Origin: Stenotrophomonas_A sp036403795
Lineage (GTDB): Bacteria; Pseudomonadota; Gammaproteobacteria; Xanthomonadales; Xanthomonadaceae
DNA length: 13,047 nt
Assembly: GCA_036403795.1 (NCBI GenBank)
Contig: DASWQJ010000332.1
Coordinates: 1-13,047 of the forward strand
Direction of reading: 5' to 3'
Shown: piece after piece, positions 1 to 9,200 of the stretch
Layout of the letters: every line of letters starts with the position of its first letter
How positions within the stretch are numbered: the stretch's first letter is position 1
Position numbers and translations under genes: made by a program
Notes under the pieces: generated by a model
What the model was told of the DNA's origin: nothing
The model's input: the letters and a program-made list of their open reading frames with translations, nothing else
The model's database searches: none

Positions 1-39
1 GTAGCCGACATCGAGGGTGGCGGCAGGGCGCATCGTCAT
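1..39 (-). CDS. Start of a further tail-operon gene (partial, unidentified)
   Basis: Only the first 13 codons are in the window, reading MTMRPAATLDVGY from an ATG at 39; a second in-frame ATG lies at 33. The start is two bases past the TGA of the tube gene (TGA-GC-ATG), which points to translational coupling within the same minus-strand operon. The visible residues do not resemble the usual N-terminus of a second gp19-type tube protein, and I do not recognise the family. By position it is probably another structural or assembly component of the contractile tail. Confidence 0.55.
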   Translation of the reverse strand, partial: MTMRPAATLDVGY

Positions 40-41
40 GC

Positions 42-566
42 TCAGGCCGGCTCGGTGAAGCTCGGCTCGGCCGGCTCGACCACGTCGAGGTCGCGTTCCC
101 AACCCTCGTTTTCCAGCTTGATGTGCTGGATGGCCACAGCGTTGGCATTGGCATCCAGGTCTGGCAAAGCCTGGTATTCGGACACCCAGCAGCGGAACAC
201 GCGATAGGCGATGGCCAGCTGTCCGGCCTCGTTGTAGACCTCGATGATCAGGTCTTTGCGGAAGTCCTTCAGCGAGGTTTCCGAACCCAGGCCGGCGCCA
301 AAATTCCACACCTTGTTGGCCCACTGCTCGAACTCCTTGTCGTGGGTGACGCCGCGCTCGAGCGTGATCGGTTCGCACTTGCTGCGCCCGGGCGACTTGC
401 GGCTGATGCTGGGATCGCCACCTTCGCGATGCTCCACCACCTCGGTACTGCGCTTGAGCGCGCCGACCTTGCTGATGCCTGCGACGTACTTGTTATCCCA
501 TCGCACGCGGAACTTGAAGTTCTTGTAGGGATCGAAACGCTGCGCGTTGACGGTGAACTGGGCCAT
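42..566 (-). CDS. Phage-tail-like tube protein (T4 gp19 family)
   Basis: The 174-aa protein matches the T4 gp19-like tail tube family of contractile injection systems and contractile phages. Members stack as hexameric rings to form the inner tube that the contracting sheath drives into the target. Recognisable features are the N-terminal FDPYKNFKFRVRWD strand (about residues 12-25), the central VEHREGGDPSISRKSPGRSK loop-strand (44-63), LERGVTHDKEFEQWANKVWN (69-88) and the late NAVAIQHIKLENEGWERD segment. Length is normal for the family. The ATG at 566 is preceded by GGAG with a 7-nt spacer. It lies 24 nt after the sheath gene and directly before another operon member. Family assignment is firm; the type of particle (eCIS, tailocin or phage) is not decided by this gene alone. 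Confidence 0.93.
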   Translation of the reverse strand: MAQFTVNAQRFDPYKNFKFRVRWDNKYVAGISKVGALKRSTEVVEHREGGDPSISRKSPGRSKCEPITLERGVTHDKEFEQWANKVWNFGAGLGSETSLKDFRKDLIIEVYNEAGQLAIAYRVFRCWVSEYQALPDLDANANAVAIQHIKLENEGWERDLDVVEPAEPSFTEPA

Positions 567-590
567 GGTGGTGCTCCGGTGAAAGGGGGA

Positions 591-2495
591 TCAGGTCTCG
601 ATCGCGCCGGCGATCTGCTGCAGCTTCAGCACCACGAACTCGGCCGGCTTGAGCGGAGCAAAACCCACCAGGATGTTCACCACGCCCAGGTTGATGTCGT
701 TCTGGGTGGTGGTGTCCTTGTCGCAACGCACGAAGTACGCGTCGCGGGGCGAGCTGCCCTGGAAGGCGCCCTGGCGGAACAGGTTGTGCATGAAGGCGCC
801 TGCGTTCAGGCGCACCTGCGCCCACAGCGGCTCGTCGTTGGGTTCGAACACCACCCACTTCAGCCCGCGGAACAGGCTTTCTTCGATGAACAGCGCCATG
901 CGCCGCACCGGGATGTATTTGTATTCGTCGGCCAGCTGGTCGGCACCGCGCAACGTGCGCGCGCCCCAGACCACCCGGCCGCTGGCCGGCATGGCGCGCA
1001 GGCAGTTGATGCCGCGCTGGTTGAGCTCGCCGTTCTCCGCGTCGGTCAGCGGGACCGACAATTGCGGTACGCCCACCAGTCCGGCGTCCAGCCCGGCCGG
1101 CGCCTTCCACACGCCGCGCTGGGTGTCGGTGCGCGCGAACACACCGGCCACCGCACCACAGGCGGCAAAAGTCTCGATGGCGTTGTTGCGCAGCAGGTTG
1201 GGCTGGCGCAAGCGCGGGAAGAACAGCGCGGCATTGCGGCTGCGCGGATCGGCAAACTCGTCCAGCCCGTCGAGTGCATCGGCCTTGGTATCCCACGCGC
1301 TGGGCGAGTCGACGATATGAAATGCACGCCGTTGCTCGCAGTAGACCGTCGCCGCCGACAGCACCACCGGATCGGCGTCGAACGACACGCCGTCGTTGCT
1401 GCGATACGGCGGAATGCACAGCAGGTTGAACAGATCGGCCTGCTCCAGCGCGTACAACCCGCGTTTCTGTGCCAGTCCCAGCTCGGGCAGGAAATCACCT
1501 GCGGCCAGGGCACCCCCATCACTGGCACGACTGTCGGCCTCGCCGTATTTCAGCTGCAGGGCAGCGCGCTTCTCGTCCCATGCCTGCTTGGGCGCGGCCG
1601 GATCCAGGCCATCGCGCACGGCTTGGTCCAGTGCACGCTTGGCGTCGGCCACTTCGCCTTCGGCAGTGGTCACGTCATCCACGCCGTCGGTGACCGAGGC
1701 GGGCAACGCACCCTGCACCCGCACCAGTCGCGACTCCGCGGTCAGCACGCGGTCGGCGCGGCGCGCGCTCTCCACCACGGTGAGGTTGAGGTAGGTTTCG
1801 CTGGCGCCGCCGGGCGATGCGTCGCGCACGGTCAGGTTGAACAGGTCGCCCACGGCCACGCCCAGTGCGATGGCGATCTCGGCATTGCCGGAGCGCTCGA
1901 CCTCGGCCCGCAGCTTGCCGCCCCAGCGCCCTTCGTTGGCCGCCTGCAGGCTCAGGCCACCGGCCTGCACCGGGGCGCGCGAGGGCGCCGCGGACTTGCG
2001 GCCCGCGGCCAAGGCGGAGTCCTTCGTCGCGCCGTCCAGTTGCGAGGCGGCGGTGATGGCGTCGGCCACGGCCTTGGCGGCGGATTTTTCCGGCTCCTCG
2101 GCAAAGGTCGCCGCCTTGGCCACCGCATTGGCCACCACGGTGGCCACGTCGGCGCCGGTAGCGGCGGCATCGGCCACCGCCACGGCCGCGGTTTCAGCAT
2201 CCGCGCGGTCGGCATCATCGGCGTAGCTGGGGTGGAAGAGCCGCACGATCACCGCTTGGCTGCCGCCATTGAGGAAAAAGTCGCGCACTGCGTAGCCGAG
2301 CTGGCTGCCCAGCCACAACCCGCCAAAGCTTCGCTCGAAGTCGCCGAAGCTGTTGATGGTCACCGCTTGGTTCACCGGTCCGCGCAAGGCACGACCGAGG
2401 AAGGCCGTGATCGAGGTGGCAACGCCGGTGATGGTGCGCACGCCACTGGGGATTTCTTCGACGTAGACACCGGGGTAGGTCAGGGCAGCAGGCAT
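591..2495 (-). CDS. Contractile tail sheath protein
   Basis: The 634-aa protein is a tail sheath subunit, which forms the outer contractile tube around the gp19-type tube. The N-terminus LTYPGVYVEEIPSGVRTITG and the C-terminal block (about residues 555-634: RLNAGAFMHNLFRQGAFQG, then YFVRCDKDTTTQNDINLG, ending in FVVLKLQQIAGAIET) are hallmarks of the family. The start at 2495 is chosen because AAGGAG sits 7 nt upstream and the protein then begins with the conserved sheath N-terminus; the open frame continues to 2696 but that part overlaps the preceding gene. Two regions look inserted relative to a compact sheath: an alanine-rich helical stretch at about 91-176 and a charged Ala/Asp-rich stretch at about 275-345. 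Both probably form surface domains. A single sheath gene is present in the window. Confidence 0.95.
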   Translation of the reverse strand: MPAALTYPGVYVEEIPSGVRTITGVATSITAFLGRALRGPVNQAVTINSFGDFERSFGGLWLGSQLGYAVRDFFLNGGSQAVIVRLFHPSYADDADRADAETAAVAVADAAATGADVATVVANAVAKAATFAEEPEKSAAKAVADAITAASQLDGATKDSALAAGRKSAAPSRAPVQAGGLSLQAANEGRWGGKLRAEVERSGNAEIAIALGVAVGDLFNLTVRDASPGGASETYLNLTVVESARRADRVLTAESRLVRVQGALPASVTDGVDDVTTAEGEVADAKRALDQAVRDGLDPAAPKQAWDEKRAALQLKYGEADSRASDGGALAAGDFLPELGLAQKRGLYALEQADLFNLLCIPPYRSNDGVSFDADPVVLSAATVYCEQRRAFHIVDSPSAWDTKADALDGLDEFADPRSRNAALFFPRLRQPNLLRNNAIETFAACGAVAGVFARTDTQRGVWKAPAGLDAGLVGVPQLSVPLTDAENGELNQRGINCLRAMPASGRVVWGARTLRGADQLADEYKYIPVRRMALFIEESLFRGLKWVVFEPNDEPLWAQVRLNAGAFMHNLFRQGAFQGSSPRDAYFVRCDKDTTTQNDINLGVVNILVGFAPLKPAEFVVLKLQQIAGAIET

Positions 2496-2514
2496 TTCGG
2501 TTCTCCTTGCTGGA

Positions 2515-2796
2515 TCAGCGCAAGTCAGTGAAGGGGTCGTCGTGGGGAGGAGTGCCCAGCGCGTACAGCGCGGTGCCGTCCGGAAGGTGCCGCACCTGCA
2601 ACCGGCCGCGTTCGGCCAGCCGTTGCAATGCCGCCTCGATGCGTCCGTGGGCGCGCTCGTAGCGTTGCTGGGGTAGCCACCAACGCGTGATGCCATGCAA
2701 CGTGTCGGCCGCGTCCGGATGCGTGCGCAGGTACGCCAGCACCGCGTCGATCACTTCCGCGTCGGGCTCTTCCGGGTGTGCAGGGCTCGGTGTCAT
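2515..2796 (-). CDS. Small winged-helix-like protein heading the tail operon
   Basis: This 93-aa soluble protein has an acidic, proline-rich N-terminus (MTPSPAHPEEPDAEV), helices at about 12-30 and 47-65, and a C-terminal strand-turn-strand (LQVRHLPDGTALYAL, 66-80) resembling the wing of a winged-helix fold. I do not recognise a named family. It is the first gene of the sheath-tube operon, 19 nt before the sheath start. The ATG at 2796 is preferred because the predicted sigma-54 transcription start (about 2819) lies inside the longer open frame and rules out most of the upstream extension; a GTG at 2811 remains possible. The Shine-Dalgarno match is weak (GGA, 10-nt spacer). It could be an operon-specific regulator or an assembly factor; the sequence does not decide. 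Confidence 0.75.
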   Translation of the reverse strand: MTPSPAHPEEPDAEVIDAVLAYLRTHPDAADTLHGITRWWLPQQRYERAHGRIEAALQRLAERGRLQVRHLPDGTALYALGTPPHDDPFTDLR

Positions 2797-2830
2797 GCAT
2801 CGGGGTTCCACGGTGCTTGCGGTAGCGGTC

Positions 2831-2845
2831 GCAACATCCGTGCCA
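2831..2845 (-). promoter_or_regulatory. Sigma-54 (-24/-12) promoter of the tail operon
   Basis: On the minus strand the sequence is TGGCACGGATGTTGC, an exact match to the sigma-54 core TGGCAC-N5-TTGC with the invariant GG and GC ten bases apart. Counting from the GC at -12, transcription should start near 2819, giving a leader of about 23 nt before the ATG at 2796. The gene directly upstream encodes a sigma-54 activator, which independently supports the call. RpoN holoenzyme would need an ATP-hydrolysing activator to open this promoter. Confidence 0.85.
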
Positions 2846-2880
2846 CCGACGGCGCCCAAGCAAGGCATCGCGCCGGGTGT

Positions 2881-2928
2881 GCTTGAAACCAGGGAAAAAC
2901 AAGCTGCAAATAAGAAATAGTGACAACC
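2881..2928. promoter_or_regulatory. AT-rich spacer between promoter and candidate enhancer (possible bend site)
   Basis: This stretch is much richer in A and T than its surroundings and has A-tracts (GAAAAAC, AAATAAGAAATAG). It lies between the sigma-54 promoter (2831-2845) and the CACCCGG palindromes (2975-3017). In sigma-54 systems this interval often carries IHF-induced or intrinsic DNA bends that bring the activator to the polymerase. No clean IHF consensus was seen, so the role is an inference from position and composition. Confidence 0.3.
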
Positions 2929-2974
2929 GCGCAAGCGCACCGACAGCGGCTTGTCGTTACCTCGATGGGGCCAT

Positions 2975-3017
2975 GCGCACCCGGGTTGACCCGCCCGCCG
3001 GGTGCGCGAGCACCCGG
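2975..3017. promoter_or_regulatory. Candidate enhancer: overlapping CACCCGG/CCGGGTG palindromes
   Basis: GCGCACCCGG (2975-2984) is exactly inverted as CCGGGTGCGC (2998-3007). The second arm also forms a compact 20-bp palindrome, CCGGGTGC-GCGA-GCACCCGG (2998-3017). The dyads sit about 155-200 bp upstream of the predicted sigma-54 start, the usual distance for an activator binding site. The same heptamer pair recurs upstream of the activator gene (4161-4189). The alternative is a terminator for the activator gene, whose stop is at 3025-3027, but no T-run follows on the minus strand. Confidence 0.45.
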
Positions 3018-3024
3018 TTCGACC

Positions 3025-4055
<1,031 letters not shown>

Positions 4056-4160
4056 GACCAAAACTCCGTGTGTGAGTTGCTCCATGGGTGCGGTCCGAGG
4101 GTTCGGCGAGCGCCGGCGGACCGACGTCGCCACACGCCAGTGGCGACTATTGAGCCAACG

Positions 4161-4189
4161 CCGGGTGGGGCGGGTATCCGGACACCCGG
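4161..4189. promoter_or_regulatory. CCGGGTG-N15-CACCCGG inverted repeat upstream of the activator gene
   Basis: CCGGGTG (4161-4167) is exactly inverted as CACCCGG (4183-4189). The repeat lies 106-134 bp before the activator start at 4055 and 57-129 bp before the tetR-type gene on the other strand. It uses the same heptamers as the dyads before the tail operon, so it may be an autoregulatory site of the activator. In GC-rich DNA a 7-bp match can also arise by chance. Confidence 0.35.
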
Positions 4190-4233
4190 TCCCTGAACGA
4201 TGTGGGTCTGGGCCGGCCGCCCGCCCAAGACCC

Positions 4234-4261
4234 TTGCCGCGCCTGCCTAACGCTGTTAGAT
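4234..4261 (+). promoter_or_regulatory. Possible sigma-70-type promoter of the efflux operon
   Basis: TTGCCG (4234-4239) and TTAGAT (4256-4261) are separated by 16 bp. The -10 match is poor (3 of 6), but the placement is sensible: the -10 overlaps the first repressor operator and transcription would begin at or near the second, so repressor binding would block polymerase. Confidence 0.3.
4246..4260. promoter_or_regulatory. tetO-like operator 1
   Basis: CCTAACGCTGTTAGA is a near-perfect palindrome centred on C4253 with CTAAC/GTTAG arms. It has the same length and centre as a tetracycline operator half-site pair (CTATCA-N-TGATAG), with the main difference at +/-3. It lies 30-44 bp before the repressor start and 23 bp (centre to centre) from a second copy. 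Confidence 0.75.
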
Positions 4262-4268
4262 TCCGCCA

Positions 4269-4283
4269 CCTAACACTGTTAGG
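4269..4283. promoter_or_regulatory. tetO-like operator 2
   Basis: CCTAACACTGTTAGG is a perfect 15-bp palindrome: 7-bp arms around a single central C (4276). Its inner bases follow tetO (CTATCA-N-TGATAG) except for T to A at +/-3. It ends 6 bp before the repressor ATG and overlaps the AGGG that serves as ribosome-binding site, so bound repressor would cover the translation-start region of the DNA as well as the promoter. Confidence 0.8.
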
Positions 4284-4289
4284 GCAGTC

Positions 4290-5033
4290 ATGCGCCAGGC
4301 CATCGGACGGGATCAGATCATTCAAAGCGCCTTCCGGTTGCTGGACGAAGCCGGCATCGAGGGCGTGAGCTTGCGCAAGGTCGCCTGCCAGTTGGGTATC
4401 CGCGCGCCGTCGCTCTATTGGCACTTCAAGAGCAAGCAGGCCCTGATCGATGCGATGGCCGATGCCTTGATCCAGGAGGTGGCGCGCGACGTGCCCGCCG
4501 GACAGGCCTGGCGCGCCACCTTGATCCAGATTGCCGACGAGTTCCGCCACGCCTTCAAGGCACACCGCGACGGCGCACGCGTCTACGCCGGCACCTATCT
4601 GGCGACGGAAAATGTATTGCGCGTGGGCGAAGCCACGATCGCCTCGCTCGTGCAGGGCGGCGCGCCGGTCAAGTTTGCGGCCACCGCGGCGATGGACCTC
4701 ATCTATTACGTGATGGGCTTCGTGATCGAAGAGCAATCCCTGCCCGTCAACCAGGGCGGCGTGGACAGCGTGGAGCAGGCGTTCCTGGCGATGGCCGAGG
4801 CGCGATTTCCCTATTGCTGGCAAGCGCGCGACGCCTTCATCGAGCCCAGCCTGGACGAGCGTTTCGAACAGGGCGTGGCCTTGATGCTCGATGGCATTGC
4901 GCAGTGGCTGGCACGACACCCGGCGCCGGCAAGCTCCACGGATTCCCGGCACGCGGTGTCGTCTGGTGCGGACGCGTCCAGCACCGAGCCCGCCCGCACC
5001 GATGCTCCCGGCACCGATTCGCCTGGCCGCTAG
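4290..5033 (+). CDS. TetR-class repressor of the RND efflux operon
   Basis: This 247-aa regulator has a TetR N-terminal HTH (about residues 8-54, recognition helix APSLYWHFK at 39-47) and a C-terminal domain of the tetracycline-repressor class, not the generic TetR type. HRDGARVYAGT (92-102) and GFVIEEQ (143-149) align with HRDGAKVHLGT and the LEDQEH region of Tn10-type TetR. The position of the Mg-binding His100 of TetR is Tyr99 here, so a Mg-tetracycline inducer is unlikely. The tail after about residue 210 is Ser/Thr/Ala/Pro-rich, about 37 residues, and looks disordered. ATG 4290 has AGGG upstream. Two palindromic operators precede the gene, and the MFP and RND genes follow on the same strand, so it probably represses itself and the pump until the pump substrate binds. 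Confidence 0.92.
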   Translation: MRQAIGRDQIIQSAFRLLDEAGIEGVSLRKVACQLGIRAPSLYWHFKSKQALIDAMADALIQEVARDVPAGQAWRATLIQIADEFRHAFKAHRDGARVYAGTYLATENVLRVGEATIASLVQGGAPVKFAATAAMDLIYYVMGFVIEEQSLPVNQGGVDSVEQAFLAMAEARFPYCWQARDAFIEPSLDERFEQGVALMLDGIAQWLARHPAPASSTDSRHAVSSGADASSTEPARTDAPGTDSPGR

Positions 5034-5099
5034 CCCGGCAACCCCGTGCTGCGGCACCCAATCAATACCTCCCCCTCAATGTCGACCACAGAGCTCCCC

Positions 5100-6218
5100 A
5101 TGCGTGCCCACAGCCTTCGTTGGACCTGCATTTTCCTGACCGCCGCCTTGTTGTCGGCCTGCGGCTCGTCAGACAAGAAGGACGGCGAAGCCGCCGCTGC
5201 CAGCTCGGCGTTGCCGGTCAGCCTGGCCACGGCACAGACCCACCCGATGGCTCGCACGGTGCTGGTGTCGGGCCCGGTGTCGCCATTCGAAGAAATGCAG
5301 CTGGGCGTGGAGCTCAGCGGCCTGCGGGTCACCGCGCTCAACGTGGACGTGGGCCAACAGGTCAAACAGGGCCAAGTGTTGTTGGAACTGGACCATCGCA
5401 CCCTGGACAGCCAACTGGCCCAGGCCGATGCCTCGCTGCGCCAGGCGCAGACCGCGCTGGAACTGGCCCGTCTCAACTACGAGCGCGGCGCCAAGCTGGC
5501 CGCCGAGCGCCTGGTCAGTGCCAGCAGCCTGGATGAATTGCGTGCCGCGCGCGCGGATGCCGAGGCGCAGGTCGCCACCGCACGCGCACAACGCGATGCC
5601 TCCAAGCTGCAACGCGACTACGCCGAACTGCGCGCCCCCGCCGATGGCCTGATCTCCAAGCGGTTGGTGCAGCCGGGCCAAGTGGTGGCCGCCGGCACCG
5701 AACTGCTGCGGGTGATCCGCGATGGCCGCCTGGAGTGGCGGGCCGAGTTGACCGAGGACCAGCTGGCCGGCGTCACCGTGGGCAATACCGTCGAACTGCC
5801 TTACGGCGGACAGCCCATCAGCGGCCGCATCCGCGCGGTCAGCCCGGGCGTGGATTCGCAAACGCGGACCGGCACCATCTATGCCGACCTGCCTGCGCCG
5901 GGACCGCTCAAGCCCGGCGTGTACGTGGAAGGCCGCATCGTCACCGGCGCCGGACAGGCGCTGACCATCCCCAGCGCCGCGATCGTGCAGCGCGATGGCC
6001 ACAGCTATGTGTTCACCGTGAACGGCCAGCAGCAGGCGCAGCGCGTGCGCGTGCGTAGTGGCCAGGTGGCACAGGGCCGCACCGAGATCATCGACGGGCT
6101 CAAGGCCGGTGATCGTGTCGTCGTCGAGGGTGCCGGTTTCCTGGGCGAAGGCGATCGCGTGCGCGTGGTCACCGACCGCCAGCCGGCTGCCGCCAACGCC
6201 AAGGCGACCACCCCATGA
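5100..6218 (+). CDS. RND efflux periplasmic adaptor (membrane fusion lipoprotein)
   Basis: The 372-aa adaptor links an inner-membrane RND pump to an outer-membrane channel. From the ATG at 5100 it begins with a lipoprotein signal ending in the lipobox LLSAC (Cys21), which is why this start is preferred over the GTG at 5046 or the ATG at 5079, both of which put extra residues before the signal. The order of parts is normal: first half of the lipoyl-like barrel-sandwich domain (LNVDVGQQVKQGQVLLELD, 80-98), alpha-helical hairpin rich in Ala, Gln and Leu (about 100-170), second half (RAPADGLISKRLVQPGQVV, 178-196), beta-barrel and membrane-proximal domain. It lies 66 bp after the repressor and its stop overlaps the pump start by four bases (ATGA), so adaptor and pump are translationally coupled. 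Confidence 0.93.
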   Translation: MRAHSLRWTCIFLTAALLSACGSSDKKDGEAAAASSALPVSLATAQTHPMARTVLVSGPVSPFEEMQLGVELSGLRVTALNVDVGQQVKQGQVLLELDHRTLDSQLAQADASLRQAQTALELARLNYERGAKLAAERLVSASSLDELRAARADAEAQVATARAQRDASKLQRDYAELRAPADGLISKRLVQPGQVVAAGTELLRVIRDGRLEWRAELTEDQLAGVTVGNTVELPYGGQPISGRIRAVSPGVDSQTRTGTIYADLPAPGPLKPGVYVEGRIVTGAGQALTIPSAAIVQRDGHSYVFTVNGQQQAQRVRVRSGQVAQGRTEIIDGLKAGDRVVVEGAGFLGEGDRVRVVTDRQPAAANAKATTP

Positions 6219-9200
6219 ATATTTCCGCCTGGGCGATTCGGCGCCCGCTGCCGGCGCTGCTGGTGTTCTTCGTGCTGTGCGTGGCCGGCCTGTGGGGATT
6301 CCACAAGTTGCCGGTGGCGCGCTTCCCGGACATCGCCTTTCCGATGACCACGGTCACGGTCACCCAGCCGGGCGCCTCGCCCAGCCAGCTGGAAGCCGAA
6401 GTCACCCGCAAGGTCGAGGACTCGGTGGCCACCATCAACAACGTCAAGCGGGTGATGTCCACCGTCAGCGAAGGCGTCAGCACCACCACCATCGAGTTCC
6501 TGCTCGAAGCCGACCTGGCCACGGCGCTGGACGACACGCGTGATGCGGTCACGCGCATCCGCACCGACCTGCCGCAGGACATCCAGGAGCCGGTGATTTC
6601 CAAGGTCGACATCGGCGGCTCGCTGATGACCTATGCCGTGGTCGCCCCGCAGATGACGCCGGACGAGGCCAGCTGGTTTGTCGATCGCGACGTCTCGCGT
6701 GCCATGTATGGCGTGCCCGGCGTGGCGCGCGTTACCCGCGTGGGCGGCGTGCAGCGCCAGGTGCGCGTGGACCTGGACCCGAACGCACTGATGGGTTTCG
6801 GTATTACCGCCGGCGATGTCTCGCGCCAGTTGGCGCAGATCCAGGTCGAGCGTGCCGGTGGCAAGGCCGAGCTCGAAGGCGCGCAGCAGACCATCCGCAC
6901 CCTGGGCACCGTAGGCGACGCGCAGGCCTTGCGCGATTTCTCGATCAGCCTGCCCGATGGTCGCGGCGTGCGATTGTCCACGCTGGCCAAGATCACCGAC
7001 GCGGCGGCCGATCCCAGCGAAGCGGCCTTGCTCGATGGCAAGACCGTCGTGGCGTTCTCGATGTCGCGTACCCGCGGCTCGAGCGAGGTCAAGGTGGAGG
7101 CGGGCGTGCACCAGGCGCTCGATGCGCTCAAGGCCGCCCATCCCGGCATCGACTTCCGCCTGGTCACCACCGCCATCGACGAGACGCACCGCTCCTACGA
7201 GTCGTCGATGACGATGCTGTACGAGGGCGCGCTCCTGGCGCTGCTGGTGGTGTGGCTGTTCCTGCGCGACTGGCGCGCCACCTGGGTCTCGGCACTGGCG
7301 CTACCGCTGTCCATCATCCCCACCTTCGCGGTGATGTACTGGTTCGGCTTCACCTTGAACATGATCACCTTGCTGGCGCTGTCGGTGGTGGTCGGCATCC
7401 TGGTCGACGATGCCATCGTCGAGATCGAGAACATCGTGCGCCACCTGCGCATGGGCAAGCCGCCGATCGAGGCGGCGACCGAGGCGGCCGGCGAAATCGG
7501 CAACGCGGTGATCGCCACCTCGCTCACGCTGGCAGCGGTGTTCGTGCCGGTGGCGTTCATGCCGGGCATTGCCGGCAAGTTCTTCCGTGAGTTTGGCTGG
7601 ACCGCGGCGACTGCCGTGTTGTTCTCGCTGCTGGTGGCGCGCCTGCTCACCCCGATGATGGCCGCCTACCTGCTCAAGCCGCATGGCGAAGAGAAGCCTG
7701 ACTCGAAGTTGATGGTGTGGTACCTGCGGTGGGTTGACGCAGCGCTGCGCCATCGCGCCCGCACGCTGTGGATCGCGACCGGCTTGTTCGTCGCATCGCT
7801 GGCGCTGGTGCCGTTGATCCCGGCGACCTTCATCCCGCAGTCGGACCTGGGCCGCAGCAACCTGAGCCTGGAACTGCCGCCCGGCACGCGCCTGCAGGAC
7901 ACCGTGGCCACCGCCGAGCGTGCCCGTGCGCTGCTCAAGGACATGCCCGAACTCAAGCAGGTCTACACCGCGGTGGGCAGCGTGCTCGACCTGGGCGACC
8001 CCTCGACCACCGGCGTGCCGGATCCGCGCAAGGCCACGCTCGTGCTCGACTGGGGCGTGTCCGACCAGCGTGATCGCGACCAGCGCGCGCTTGAACGCGA
8101 TGCGCGGGCGCGCCTGGCCAACCTGCCGGGCGTGCGCGTGAGCTATGTCAGCTCCGAGCCGGGCAATCTGCTGCAGCTGGTGCTGTCCGGCGATGACCCG
8201 CAGCGCCTGCAGGAAGCCTCCATCGCGCTGGAACGCGATCTGCGTGGTATCTCCGGCCTGGGTAGCGTGACCTCGACGGCATCGCTGCTGCGACCGGAGA
8301 TCCAGATCCTGCCCGATCCGGCCCGCGCCGCCGACCTGGGCGTGGCCACCGCCGATATCGCCGAGGCCGCGCGCATTGCGACGGCCGGTGACTACGAACA
8401 GCGCCTGGCCAAGCTCAACCTGCCGGACCGGCAGGTGCCGATTCGGGTCGGATTCGCCGAGTCCACGCTGGCCAACCCGGCGTTGATCGGGCAGTTGCGC
8501 GTGCCGGGACGCTATGGCCCGGTGCCACTGGCGGCCGTGGCCGACATCCAGATGGGCAGCGGTCCCTCGCAGATCTCGCGCTACCAGCGCCAGCGCAATG
8601 TCACCCTCACCGCCGAGCTCAACGGTCGCCCCCTGGGCGATGTGATGGAACAAGTGCAGAAGCTGCCCAGCGTGACCCATCTGCCGCCGGGCGTGAGCTT
8701 CCTCAACACCGGGGATGCCGAAGTGTTCGTGGAGCTGTTCATCGGCTTCCTGCTGGCGATGGCCGCCGGCCTGGTGTGCATCTACATGGTGCTGTTGCTG
8801 CTGTTCAACCACGCATTGATGCCGATCACCATCCTGGCGGCGGTGCCGCTGTGCGCCGGTGGTGCGTTCGGCGCGTTGCTGATCACCCAGAACATGCTCT
8901 CGCTGCCGGCGCTCATCGGCTTGTTGATGCTGATCGGCATCGCCACCAAGAACTCCATCCTGCTGGTGGATTACGCGGTGATCGCCGAAGACGAACATGG
9001 CCTGAGCCAGCACGATGCCTTGATCGATGCCTGCCGCAAGCGCGCGCAGCCCATCATCATGACCACCTTGGCGATGGGGGCGGGCATGATGCCGATCGCG
9101 CTGGGTTTCTCGGGCGATTCGAGCTTCCGCGCGCCGATGGCCATTGCGGTGATCGGCGGCTTGATCACCTCGACCTTGCTCAGCCTGATCGTGATCCCGG

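Noticed and set aside
123..2531. An 802-codon open frame on the plus strand across the sheath and tube genes
   Set aside because: It is antisense to two well-conserved tail genes, its product is low-complexity His/Gly/Ala/Arg-rich and fits no family; it is a by-product of GC-rich codon use.
2998..3017. Compact hairpin as an intrinsic terminator of the activator gene
   Set aside because: It is 8 bp past the stop codon, but no T-run follows on the minus strand and the motif recurs before the activator gene, so I prefer a binding-site reading without excluding termination.
4056..5057. N-terminal extension of the sigma-54 activator open frame on the minus strand
   Set aside because: It runs antisense through the TetR gene and its operators; the AAA+ protein starts naturally at 4055 with a good ribosome site.
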